Source of the DNA: Bradyrhizobium canariense
Lineage (GTDB): Bacteria; Pseudomonadota; Alphaproteobacteria; Rhizobiales; Xanthobacteraceae
Direction of reading: 5' to 3'
NCBI RefSeq assembly: GCF_019402665.1
Contig: NZ_VSST01000027.1
Span: forward strand, 23,264 to 87,263
DNA: 64,000 bases
The notes beneath the pieces were generated by a model, which saw only the letters and a program-made list of their open reading frames with translations, made no database searches and was not told where the DNA came from. Numbering within the stretch: the first letter of the stretch is position 1; every line of letters begins with the position of its first letter. Below, piece after piece: positions 28,404-36,984 of this stretch. Position numbers and translations under genes: made by a program.

Positions 28404-29036
28404 CTATCCTTGGCGCGATAGGGCGGGCTCGATGAGCAGGGCCAAGGCGACTGAGGCGACGACAGCAAAGCCTGTCGCGACTGGTATCGCTTTCCCTCGA
28501 ATTGGTGGCACCTTGATCGCCGTGTTCACGTGAAGGATTGCCAATACGATGAACGCGATGGCGACTATGTCGGGAAATGTTGTGCCAGGAACCAACGGCC
28601 GTACGAGGATCAGTATCGCGATAAGTGGCGTGTCATAGGAAACTGGAATGCCGACAAATCGCGCGTCCGTTGTTAATCCGACATTTTCGAAATAACTGAG
28701 CCTGATCGCACCACACAAAATGAGACCCAAACTGGCGACGAACGAAAGTGCCGTGCCATGACCAACAAGGATGATGACAACAGCCGGGAACACGACGCCG
28801 TGGATTAAGTCGGCAAAGCCATCAAAGCTTTTTCCGAATTCCGCCGCACCTCGACCGCGAAGATGGCTCGTCTTGCGGGCAACATGCCCGTCCCAATGAT
28901 CCAAAAACCAGGTCCAGAGCATTGCCGCAACGCCGAGCTCGATCTTGCCGTTTAAGGCCAGGAACAGCCCAATGACGGCAAACAGATAGGCGAGGGCGGT
29001 GACGGCATTTGCGTAGTCACGGAGATACCCGATCAT
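28404..29036 (-). CDS. CDP-alcohol phosphatidyltransferase family membrane enzyme
   Basis: A 210-residue integral membrane protein with about six hydrophobic segments. The family signature D-x2-D-G-x2-A-R-x(n)-G-x3-D-x3-D is present as FLDHWDGHVARKTSHLRGRG and FGKSFDGFADL, with all four aspartates; the spacer between AR and the second glycine is 13 residues, longer than the usual 8-9. These enzymes transfer a phospho-alcohol group from a CDP-activated partner to an alcohol. The start overlaps the stop of the nucleotidyltransferase gene by 4 bases (ATGA), so the CDP-activated donor is probably that enzyme's product. If the donor is a CMP-activated phosphonate the product would be a phosphonolipid or phosphono-polyol ester. 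Confidence 0.92.
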   Translation of the reverse strand: MIGYLRDYANAVTALAYLFAVIGLFLALNGKIELGVAAMLWTWFLDHWDGHVARKTSHLRGRGAAEFGKSFDGFADLIHGVVFPAVVIILVGHGTALSFVASLGLILCGAIRLSYFENVGLTTDARFVGIPVSYDTPLIAILILVRPLVPGTTFPDIVAIAFIVLAILHVNTAIKVPPIRGKAIPVATGFAVVASVALALLIEPALSRQG

Positions 29037-29809
29037 AGCGTTGCTCCCGTCGACGGCGCGAAAATCTTCTCCGCTAGGCCCAGATCCTCCTCGCTATCGA
29101 TCTCGAACCAGCGGGTATCGCTGCAATCCGCCGCAAAAAGCTGCAGCTCTCGCTCCTCGACAAGCCGTGCGAGGACCTGCTCAACATAGGCCGTACGATG
29201 CCCGCTTTCCACAGCCTGGTGCAATGCTGGCACCAGCTGTTCGCGCGAAGCGTCTGCGGAAAAGCGCGTCAAGTTGATGGTCTTGAAGAGACCCCTGGCC
29301 TGGGCCTCGACGGGCGTCTGGTTCATGACGAACGCGACGATAGAACCATCGTCAACCAGCTTGACGGCGGAACCACTCATTGCTGCGTTGAACGCCGCAA
29401 CAGCCGCTACGCTCTGCTGGGTAGATGAGACCGTTCGAATTGTTCTTTCGAGGACTTCGCGCTCAAAGAACACATCGCCTTCGAGAAAGACGGTGTCGCC
29501 GGCAAGCATTGTATTTCGCGCTAGCCATAAGGAATAGGCGCTGCCGGTCCGATCGAAGATGGGATTGTGGACATACTCGATGTCGACCTCCTCGAACCGA
29601 TGGCCGCAGGACTGTTCGATGGCTTCTTCGCGATAACCCACGACGATGGTTGCTTCGCGAGCCCCGAGCTCAGACAACTGATGCAGCGCGTTGTGCAGCA
29701 TCGGGGTTCCGTTCACCTCCACCAAAGGTTTCGGAACGAATTCCGTGTAGGGGCGCAGCCTGGAGCCCATTCCTGCGGCAAGGATCACCGCCCGTGTACC
29801 ATTGAGCAT
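29033..29809 (-). CDS. Nucleotidyltransferase, CTP:phosphocholine/phosphonate cytidylyltransferase-like
   Basis: A 258-residue single-domain nucleotidyltransferase. The nucleotide-binding loop is AVILAAGMGSRLRPYT followed by PKPLVEVNGTPMLHNAL, with the sugar/alcohol-phosphate site at GSAYSLWLARNTM and LEGDVFFE (metal-binding aspartate). This subtype includes LicC/PntC enzymes that attach CMP to phosphocholine or 2-aminoethylphosphonate and enzymes that make CDP-inositol or sugar nucleotides. It is directly coupled by a 4-base overlap to the CDP-alcohol phosphatidyltransferase and follows an aminotransferase gene by 24 bases. Start ATG 29809 is preceded by AGGAAGG. The nucleotide and substrate are inferred from neighbours. 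Confidence 0.9.
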   Translation of the reverse strand: MLNGTRAVILAAGMGSRLRPYTEFVPKPLVEVNGTPMLHNALHQLSELGAREATIVVGYREEAIEQSCGHRFEEVDIEYVHNPIFDRTGSAYSLWLARNTMLAGDTVFLEGDVFFEREVLERTIRTVSSTQQSVAAVAAFNAAMSGSAVKLVDDGSIVAFVMNQTPVEAQARGLFKTINLTRFSADASREQLVPALHQAVESGHRTAYVEQVLARLVEERELQLFAADCSDTRWFEIDSEEDLGLAEKIFAPSTGATL

Positions 29810-29833
29810 TTTGAAACGTCCTTCCTGAAAGTT

Positions 29834-31042
29834 TTAAGTCGCTGCCTGTCTGGTCTTCAGGCTGTTCAGGGTCTCGACGAGGCGTTTCAGTCCCGTCTCC
29901 AGCAGGTCTGGCGGAGCGCCGAAGCAGAGACGCAGGCCATTCACGTCGCCAAAGGTACCGCCGGCAACGGATCCCACATCGGCTTCCTCCAGGAGCAATC
30001 GTGCAATGTCGTCGGTGGATCGAAGGTGGCCGCCGGCCGGCAAAGCTGAGACAAGCCTACTGAGATCGAGATAGAAGAAGAACGAGCCGTCGGCGCCCGG
30101 CAAGCTTACGTCCTGCAGACCAGAGAGGATGCGAAGACCATTTTTGCGAGCGTCGGACAGACGCTCATGCATCTTTCGTTCAAAACTGCCGTCGCCGACT
30201 TGAAGGTGATGCAGGATGGCGTGCTGTGCGATTACATTGGCATTCGAGGTCGTATGGCTCTGCAGCTTCTTGGCCGCGGAAACGATCTCCGGCGGAGCTG
30301 CGAAGTAACCCAGGCGCCAACCGGTGATCGCCAGCTCTTTTGAGAAGGCGTTGACCAGGATTGTCCTTGAACGGGCGCCGGGATGCGCCATGACGATCGA
30401 CTCATGGCGCGAACCGGTGAATACGAAGCTGGAGTAGCTTTCGTCGGAAACGATCCAGAGCTGATAGTTGATCGCGAGATCGCCGATAGCTTGTAGAGTC
30501 GCTCGATCATAGACTGCGCCGGTCGGATTGTTCGGCGAGTTAATGATAACGGCTTTCGTGCGCGGGCTGACAGCGGCGCGAATTGCGACAATATCAGGAG
30601 TATATGTCGGGGGGCGAACGTCGACGAACACGGGCTTTGCGCCAGCGAGAAGAACCTGGGACGGGAATGTCGGCCAGCAGGGGCGAATGATGATGACCTC
30701 ATCTCCAGGATTGAACACCGCCAAGGCAGCGTCGAGCAGGCCCTGCTTTGCACCCGCAGTGATAGCGATGTTATCCGTATTCCAGTCGATGCCTGTTTCC
30801 GCAGACAGCTTTGCGGCAACGGCGCCGCGAAGCGGCGTCAGGCCGATGGAATCGGTATACCGGTTCGCCCCGGCATTGATGGCGGCAATCGCTCCTTCGC
30901 GCACGGATGATGGTGGCTCGATGATGACTTCGCCATCGGCCAGATCGATGATCTGACGGCCGGTCGCGGCAGCCATCTTAGCCGCCTCACGGGCGGCGGC
31001 AGTGCCCGAACCTGACAGCAAAGACATCCGTTGCGCCAACAT
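29834..31042 (-). CDS. Class I PLP-dependent aminotransferase (possible phosphonopyruvate transaminase)
   Basis: A 402-residue aspartate-aminotransferase-like enzyme: RQIIDLADGEVIIEPPSSV, YTDSIGLTPLRGAVAAKL, AVIINSPNNPTGAVYDRA, and ILVNAFSKELAITGWRLGYF with the Schiff-base lysine; the substrate-carboxylate arginine is in GLRLCFG. Start ATG 31042 has a perfect AGGAGG site; the open frame runs on upstream without support. It opens the seven-gene operon and is divergent from the PEP-mutase gene. No phosphonopyruvate decarboxylase is visible nearby. In known phosphonate pathways the unfavourable mutase reaction is pulled either by that decarboxylase or by transamination of phosphonopyruvate to phosphonoalanine, so this enzyme is a candidate for the second route. 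That assignment is inference. Confidence 0.88.
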   Translation of the reverse strand: MLAQRMSLLSGSGTAAAREAAKMAAATGRQIIDLADGEVIIEPPSSVREGAIAAINAGANRYTDSIGLTPLRGAVAAKLSAETGIDWNTDNIAITAGAKQGLLDAALAVFNPGDEVIIIRPCWPTFPSQVLLAGAKPVFVDVRPPTYTPDIVAIRAAVSPRTKAVIINSPNNPTGAVYDRATLQAIGDLAINYQLWIVSDESYSSFVFTGSRHESIVMAHPGARSRTILVNAFSKELAITGWRLGYFAAPPEIVSAAKKLQSHTTSNANVIAQHAILHHLQVGDGSFERKMHERLSDARKNGLRILSGLQDVSLPGADGSFFFYLDLSRLVSALPAGGHLRSTDDIARLLLEEADVGSVAGGTFGDVNGLRLCFGAPPDLLETGLKRLVETLNSLKTRQAAT

Positions 31043-32109
31043 GTGCGCTCCTCCTGCATCGATGGTCGAATTTGTTTCGGTGATCGCAACCGCTTCGCCG
31101 CCGGTACGCGATCCGCCTCGGCCGATATCACTCTTCCGATCGACAACCGCGTCGTAGCCAAATGGGGCTTTACAGTTCATTGAGACCGGCGACCTCTTCA
31201 TCGCGCCAAGATGCCCTTCATGCACTTACAATGAGGGGCGCGGTTGGAGCAGACCTGAGCACACAGTATTTTGGAACCGAGGAGCCAACGCATCGATGGC
31301 GGCCGTCGGCCAGGACAGATTGTGAGTGAGTCTGCATGCTGAACTCCTTGCAGCTGATGTTTTGCGTAGCCCGATGCTCATCCGACAAATAGTTTGCTCC
31401 CATCAGTAGATCAGATACTAACGTTGGTAGTTGACCCGAGCGCAAACGTAAGTCGTTAGAATTGAGACGAGAGTTGCGGCTCTACGGTGCTCGGAGTCGA
31501 GCAGGTCTAGACTTGCCCTTGGCGATGGCTTCTATCATTTGCAAGCATGTCGATGCACAAGGCAGTTGAAACATGCCGCCGTCCGATCCTGAGAGGTGCC
31601 GGCCGCGCTACCGACGATGCTTATTGAGCTCAGAGTGGTGCGGATAAGCGATGCATCGATGTGAACGACATCGGCGGTCGCGATCTTCGCCTTGAGACGG
31701 GCCCCGCCCGCCCCGCTTTAAGATCATGCGGTGGCGCACTGCACCCCACCGCTCGCGGATGCGTATCAAGCTGGAGTGGTCGGGGAGAGCGTCATGCGGT
31801 CCTTAGCCGACGAACCATCGGATGGCGACATTGACTTGAGCCTCCGATCGTTGACGATGCCCAGTGACAGCGCAGCGAGGATCAACCCTACAGCGGCTCC
31901 CGGATAATCGCCCGGCCATCGCCGAACAAATAACAGTGAGACTTCGTGGTGCAACCAAGAAGAATAGAGTACGCGATCGAGCCGAACCATCAGGTGATCG
32001 TCGGGATCAGCTGGCAAGGCGAGCCCGTGACGAACAACTCTAGTTGATTCTGTTCCTTCCCAGCATGTGGCGCCCCTCCGACCGCGACTCACAAGGAAAA
32101 CGGAATCAG
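31043..32109. other. Divergent promoter region with transposase debris
   Basis: Separates the minus-strand operon from the PEP-mutase gene. I see no -24/-12 promoter or NifA site. On the minus strand near 31625-31700 a stretch reads RARLKAKIATADVVHIDASL, resembling a DDE transposase, and 31766-32092 has another weak fragment. These are old IS relics with no complete gene. Confidence 0.5.
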
Positions 32110-32440
32110 TCCGCGCGAACTCTTTTCAACAACCTCCACTCGGCAGCGCTGTCACGTGGCGTTCTGCACCTTGGCGGCGGCCTTGATGCCCTCGTGGGCG
32201 TCCGAGACTCACTAGCTTGAGGCGGCGCAGACTCCGCCTGGCGAGCCTGCGCAGGAAGCCATCCGCGGATGGGCCGACATCCATGCCGGGAACTTCGCGC
32301 CGGCCATCACTGTATGCAGATCGCGAAGATCCCCACGACCGAGACAATGCGGCCCCTGCGGGCGCATCTTCACGTAGGTGGCGTCGATCCACAGAGAGGG
32401 CCATCGCCCTCGACCGGACGGGCGAGGAACCCCTGTCAAC
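32110..32440 (-). pseudogene. IS256 (mutator) family transposase fragment
   Basis: Central part of an IS256-type transposase in broken frames: WPSLWIDATYVKMRPQG, DGRREVPGMDVGPSADGFLR and SDAHEGIKAAAKVQNAT. The first two carry the conserved core with one catalytic aspartate. Both ends are missing and at least two frameshifts are present. Confidence 0.75.
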
Positions 32441-32547
32441 TATCAAGCCTGCTAATTGATCTAGATGTCAGAAAAGCCGAGTGATTGCCGAATGAAGGTT
32501 TGGCTGCTCAGTCGGGTTGCCCAACCGTCGCTCCTGGGGTGTTCGGG

Positions 32548-33477
32548 ATGAAACGTCAACCACAATCCGTACACGCCAACGGTCCTGATCGATGCACCGC
32601 ATCCTCGCTCGCAGAAATGCTGCGTGCACAGGTGTGCTCTAATCTTCGACTCTCCTTCCTCATGGAAGCGCATGACGGCCTCTCCGCTGCGATCGCCGAG
32701 CGCGCAGGGTTCAAAGGTCTCTGGGCGTCGGGTCTTTCAATTGCTTGCTCTCTCGGCTATCGTGATGTCAACGAAGCGTCATGGAGCCAACTTGTCGATG
32801 CGGTCGAGCGGATCGTGGACTCAACCAAACTGCCTGTTCTGGTTGACGGGGATGGTGGCTTCGGGAATTTCAACAATGCACGCCTCCTCGCCCGCAAGCT
32901 CCGTCAGCGAGGCGCTGCGGGCGTTGCGCTGGAGGACAGCTGCTTTCCGAAGATGAACTCGCTCATTGGCGATCGTCATCCCCTCGCCGATATCCACGAA
33001 TTTTCCGGCCGCCTGCGGGCAGTTAAGGATACAGTCGCGGAAGACTTGGTCCTCGTGGCCCGGATCGAGGCGTTGATCGCGGGGCATGGAATGGACGAAG
33101 CAATTTTACGCGCTCACGCTTACGCAGACGCGGGTGCGGATGCGATCCTCATTCACTCGCGAAAGAGCACCGCGGACGAGGTTCTTTCCTTCACGCGCAC
33201 CTGGCAAAGCCGATTGCCCGTCGTGATCGTGCCAACGACATACTATCGAACACCGGTCTCTGCGTATCGTAATGCCCGCATCTCAACAGTGATCTGGGCC
33301 AACCACTCAGTGCGAGCTGCGATAGCGGCAATGCGGCAGATCTGCCGTCGCATCATTGCTGAAGAAGGCGTTGCCGGTATCGAGCCCAATGTTGCGACGC
33401 TCGACGAGGTCTTCGAACTGTTGAGGTATGACGAACTTGCCCGCGCGGAAGCGCGCTATCTTCACCCTCCTGACTGA
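32548..33477 (+). CDS. pepM: Phosphoenolpyruvate phosphomutase-type protein (PepM)
   Basis: A 309-residue member of the PEP mutase/isocitrate lyase superfamily; PEP mutase forms the C-P bond by turning phosphoenolpyruvate into phosphonopyruvate, the first step of nearly all phosphonate pathways. Seen here: LSFLMEAHDGLSAAIAERAG, GLWASGLSIACSLGYRDVNE, the metal-binding VLVDGDGGFGNFNNA (Asp100, Asp102), the gating loop EDSCFPKMNSL (129-139) and VARIEALIAG. The mutase hallmark is EDK-x5-NS; here the lysine is serine but the catalytic asparagine (137) and the second lysine (135) are kept, which separates it from phosphonopyruvate hydrolases and lyases. I start at ATG 32548 (GGGGTG upstream); a TTG at 32485 is the alternative. 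It is divergent from the seven-gene operon. Confidence 0.88.
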   Translation: MKRQPQSVHANGPDRCTASSLAEMLRAQVCSNLRLSFLMEAHDGLSAAIAERAGFKGLWASGLSIACSLGYRDVNEASWSQLVDAVERIVDSTKLPVLVDGDGGFGNFNNARLLARKLRQRGAAGVALEDSCFPKMNSLIGDRHPLADIHEFSGRLRAVKDTVAEDLVLVARIEALIAGHGMDEAILRAHAYADAGADAILIHSRKSTADEVLSFTRTWQSRLPVVIVPTTYYRTPVSAYRNARISTVIWANHSVRAAIAAMRQICRRIIAEEGVAGIEPNVATLDEVFELLRYDELARAEARYLHPPD

Positions 33478-33792
33478 GGGCAATGACCTCTCATTTACAC
33501 GCAACAAACTCGTTCTCGAAGGACCACCGCCATGCAATCGGCCGCCTTACTGTCACGCTCCACCGCATTTTTCAGCGAAGCACAGGCGTTCCCTCCCAAA
33601 ATTGGATGCGCCATAGACGGGCGCGACAGCTCTTGCGCGGCTGATCCGAACATGCTTCAGATCTACAAGCTTGTTTCTCTCTTGAAGAAGCGCCAACGCG
33701 GACAGTGATCCGTCTTCCTCTTCAAGAAAGCCGGTAGACTCCACACCGCAACAGCAACCACAAGTAACATTTGAGACCGACGGAGAGCGCTC

Positions 33793-35439
33793 ATGTTGAG
33801 GCAACGGACAGTTCTGCTCAACTCTTCGGGCACCGCCGCCAACGTGACAGATCTGCGTGGCGGCACCGTCCGCAACGTGTTCTCTTTCAGTGCGCGCCGC
33901 TGGCGCAAGCAGCTGACCCGGCTAGGGTTGATTGGGACCATGGCTGTCGCCTCAACTGTAGCTGGCAGTGTCACCGATGCGATCGCGGGAGACGGGGCGA
34001 AGGCTGGCATGCAAACCCAAATCGGCCGGGTGCAGCTGGGCGCTAACGCCATCTCTCTACCGGTTCCCGCATGTGGCGAGACAACCCAAAAATTTGGCTC
34101 CAATGATCCGGACGATCCCGTCGATGGCACCGTCAACACGACGATAACCGAGTGGCTGGCGGCCGGCAACAAGGCCGCTTGGAAATCCAGCTTCGGTCTG
34201 GATAGGCCCGCTCTTGGCGACGCAGAGTCCGAAATCGACACCTCCGGTTACGGGAAGGATCTTTTCCTGACGGGCCCCGAAGCCACGACCCGCGGCATTG
34301 ATCCGCATCGGAAGCAAATACTGCCGCATCGCGGTCTATTCGATAATTCCAAGGGCATTCTCGAAAACACCATTTCAGCCGCCGACAACGCGCTTAAGCA
34401 CGGTTTCCACGGTGTCGAACTCGATCTTCGCGCGGATAGGGACGGTCATGCCTGGATGATGCATGACACTACACTCGGGCGGGTTACCAACGATCCGAAC
34501 AATTGCCCGATTTCGGATGTCTCTACCGAGGAAATCAAGAACATGAACCTCGATATGGAATCCCATCAATAATGAACTTCCGGCGCTTGACCGCAACGGC
34601 AATCCGCAACAGATGGAAGACTTGCAGAAGATCATCAATTATGTTCGTGAGAAGAATAGAAACGGCGAGGAGTTCAACGTTATCATCGACCCCAAGGACG
34701 AGGTATCGACGATCGCAACAATCAAGGCGCTGTCAGCGCCTAAGAATGCTGACGTGGGCAGGCACCTCGGCATCAAGATCTATTCAACCTATGTGCCAGT
34801 ACCGACCGGGTTATTGCGAGCTGGGACAGCAAGACCACCAATGTACTTGATGCGCTGAACCAGGCCAATGTGACTGTCCAGCCTGATAACAAGCTCAATC
34901 TGATTCCGCTTCTCATCAAGGCGGAAGACGTCCAGTCGTCTCACATCGATAAAGACCAGGCGACCCAGGCCAGCGATTGGCTGACCTCCTTCGACAAGCT
35001 GGGCCATCTCACCATGGTGGAAATCTCCCGTTTCAAGGGAACCGACAACTTCGACAAGATGAATCAGGTGGCCGCGACATTCCAGGCCGCGGGCAAGAAG
35101 TTCGCCAGTACGCCTGTCACGACGTCCTATATCTCGGAAGCGTTCTCCGTTAACGGGCAAAAATTTTACTATAGTGCTCAGGGTGTGCCTATCACCCTGC
35201 CCGGCCGTCCCGATATGGAGTTCCGCGCCACTTTCGGCGCGCTTGAGCCCTATGCCGACGTGCTGCTGTCCGACAATGCTTATTTGGAGACGCTCTATGC
35301 CACCGGCTATATCACTGAGGGCAGTGATGCGGATTATGCCTTTCCGACAGATGCCCACCACAACCCGGCATCCATTATCGACGCACCGAAGTATATCAGT
35401 GGTAAGCCGAGCTGGATGAGCGATCCACGTCATCGGTGA
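33793..35439 (+). pseudogene. Glycerophosphodiester phosphodiesterase family protein, two frameshifts
   Basis: A secreted GDPD enzyme in three pieces. The first piece (from 33793) has a long basic leader and hydrophobic signal (RLGLIGTMAVASTVAGSVTD), then the catalytic LPHRGLFDNSKGILENTISA (H-R...E-N), HGFHGVELDLRADRDGHAWM (E-x-D) and MMHDTTLGRVT (second His). A frameshift near 34560 shifts to NPINNELPALDRNGNPQQME and VIIDPKDEVSTIATIKALSA; another near 34795 to RVIASWDSKTTNVLDALNQA and SDADYAFPTDAHHNPASIID. All parts of a GDPD barrel are present, so either it is a recent pseudogene or the frameshifts are sequence errors. GDPDs release sn-glycerol-3-phosphate from deacylated lipids; here it follows the PEP-mutase gene. 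Confidence 0.85.
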
Positions 35440-36089
35440 GCCTCTGGCCCCTGGTGATCCGCACCACAATTGTTGCACGCCACCTGCAGAAAGCTGCGAA
35501 GGGATGTGATGAGCTGGCCAGTCGAGGAAATCCAAACATGAAGTGCTGCAAGAGTAGGACCGCCTCAGTTGGCGGCCCGCCATCGTGAATCGGCGGACGA
35601 GACCGCGCTTGACCTCCGCTCGCCGCATTCACGCAGAAGCACGGAGCGCTAAGCTCGTGCAAGAGAGCAGAAATGCAGCAACCATTGTTACCTAACCATC
35701 ACATCGTTCCGTCACCGATAAGCTCAATAACCATCGGCCAGCGCCAGCGCCAACGCGCCGGACGTTCGACTTTCCTCGGGCATCGATCTCGACTTACCCG
35801 ACAAAAGCTTGTGGCGTATCACCACAACACTGAACACGTGGCACTGAATTCTTGGATCGGCCTGAACCGGCTTGTCTGACTCCTTAACGCTTGGGAGTGA
35901 GCACGCAATATCAAGCAACGATGAAGGGGATGCGCCCCAAGAAAGCCATCCTTCGCCGCCGGCTTTGGATCTCGCTTGAGGTCGCTGACGGATTTGCGGC
36001 CTAAGCCGCGAGTTCGAAGGAGCGCTCCACGCTTCCTCCGCTCTTAGTACCTTCGGCAAGGTCTCGATTATCTAATCTAGCGTCAGCTG
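35440..36089. other. Spacer without recognisable gene
   Basis: About 650 bases; only short, arginine-rich frames on both strands and no family I can name. Confidence 0.45.
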
Positions 36090-36598
36090 GTATGCCCGGC
36101 TCAGCAAGCGCTGAATCAGTTCATCGAGATCTGCCGCAACACTGCACCGTTGGCGCTGCTACCGGTGTTCATCCTGCTACTTGGCGTCGGCGAGCTGTCG
36201 AAGATTACCATGGTGATCTATAGCTGCGCCTGGCCGCTGCTGCTCAACACCATCGCCGCGGTGAAGCCGGTCGATCCGCTCCTGATCAAGCGGCGCGGAC
36301 GATGGGCGCGCCGCCGCCGCAACTGTTCCGCAAGGTGATCCTTCCTGCGGCGATTCCGCCTATCTTCGTCGGTATTCGGCTCGCGAGCGCATCCGCCATT
36401 CTGGTGCTCGTCGCTTCAGAGATGGTCAGTGCGAAGGCCGGTCTTGGCTACCTCATCATCAACAGCCAGTACAGTTTTCTGATCCCGCAGATGTATTTTG
36501 GTATCTTGGCCATCACCTTAATCGGGTTGACGTTCAACGCCATCCTCGAAGCGTTGGAGAGGCACTTAATGCGCTGGAAGACCCAAGCCCCGGCCTAG
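36090..36598 (+). pseudogene. ABC transporter permease fragment, TauC/SsuC type
   Basis: C-terminal half of a nitrate/sulfonate/taurine-type permease. The first piece reads NTAPLALLPVFILLLGVGEL, SKITMVIYSCAWPLLLNTIA; a frameshift near 36295 leads to MGAPPPQLFRKVILPAAIPP (EAA loop), GIRLASASAILVLVASEMV and GLGYLIINSQYSFLIPQMYF, ending with LERHLMRW. The N-terminal membrane segments are missing. No ATPase or receptor of this type lies nearby. Confidence 0.82.
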
Positions 36599-36649
36599 GG
36601 CGGTTGGTTTTGTTTCGAGGCGTCGCCTGATTCACCGCGCCGTGGAGCA

Positions 36650-36850
36650 TTTTACGTCAACCACACATTGTTGCCGGTCGACGAGCCGCGTCCGATCGAT
36701 CCGACCGGAATGTTGGCGCGGGCGTAGATAACAACGTCGTCCTCACCAAAAAGGTGCCGGGCGGCGCCTTTGACGCCGTTGCCTTGGTTATCCATGAGGA
36801 GATGGCGGGCGCCGAGCATGACGGGCAACTCGACGTAAGTCGCCTCTCAG
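36650..36850 (-). pseudogene. Unidentified coding remnant
   Basis: The minus strand reads TYVELPVMLGARHLLMDNQG, NGVKGAARHLFGEDDVVIYA and RANIPVGSIGRGSSTGNNVW without stops, with a natural amino-acid composition. I do not recognise the family. No start or end is visible, so it is a relic truncated on the left and by other sequence on the right, next to the IS701-type insertion. Confidence 0.35.
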
Positions 36851-36966
36851 TCGGTGAGCCTGAAGATTGGCGGTGGCCCCCGGTAGTCCTACTGATCTAT
36901 ATCCGTTTGTAGCGCTGCATCCCGCTGCGGCGTCGCGCGGGATAGATTTTTGGTGGGGAATGTAAC

Positions 36967-36984
36967 CTAGCACTACAGTTGCAT
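36967..36984. repeat. Left end of IS701 element: CTAG duplication plus 14-bp terminal repeat
   Basis: CTAGCACTACAGTTGCAT, the exact reverse complement of 38379-38396. Confidence 0.92.

Noticed and set aside
31043..31500. Search for NifA/sigma-54 control of the phosphonate operon
   Set aside because: No TGT-N10-ACA or TGGC-N8-TTGC pattern found by eye; symbiotic regulation of this cluster is therefore not claimed.
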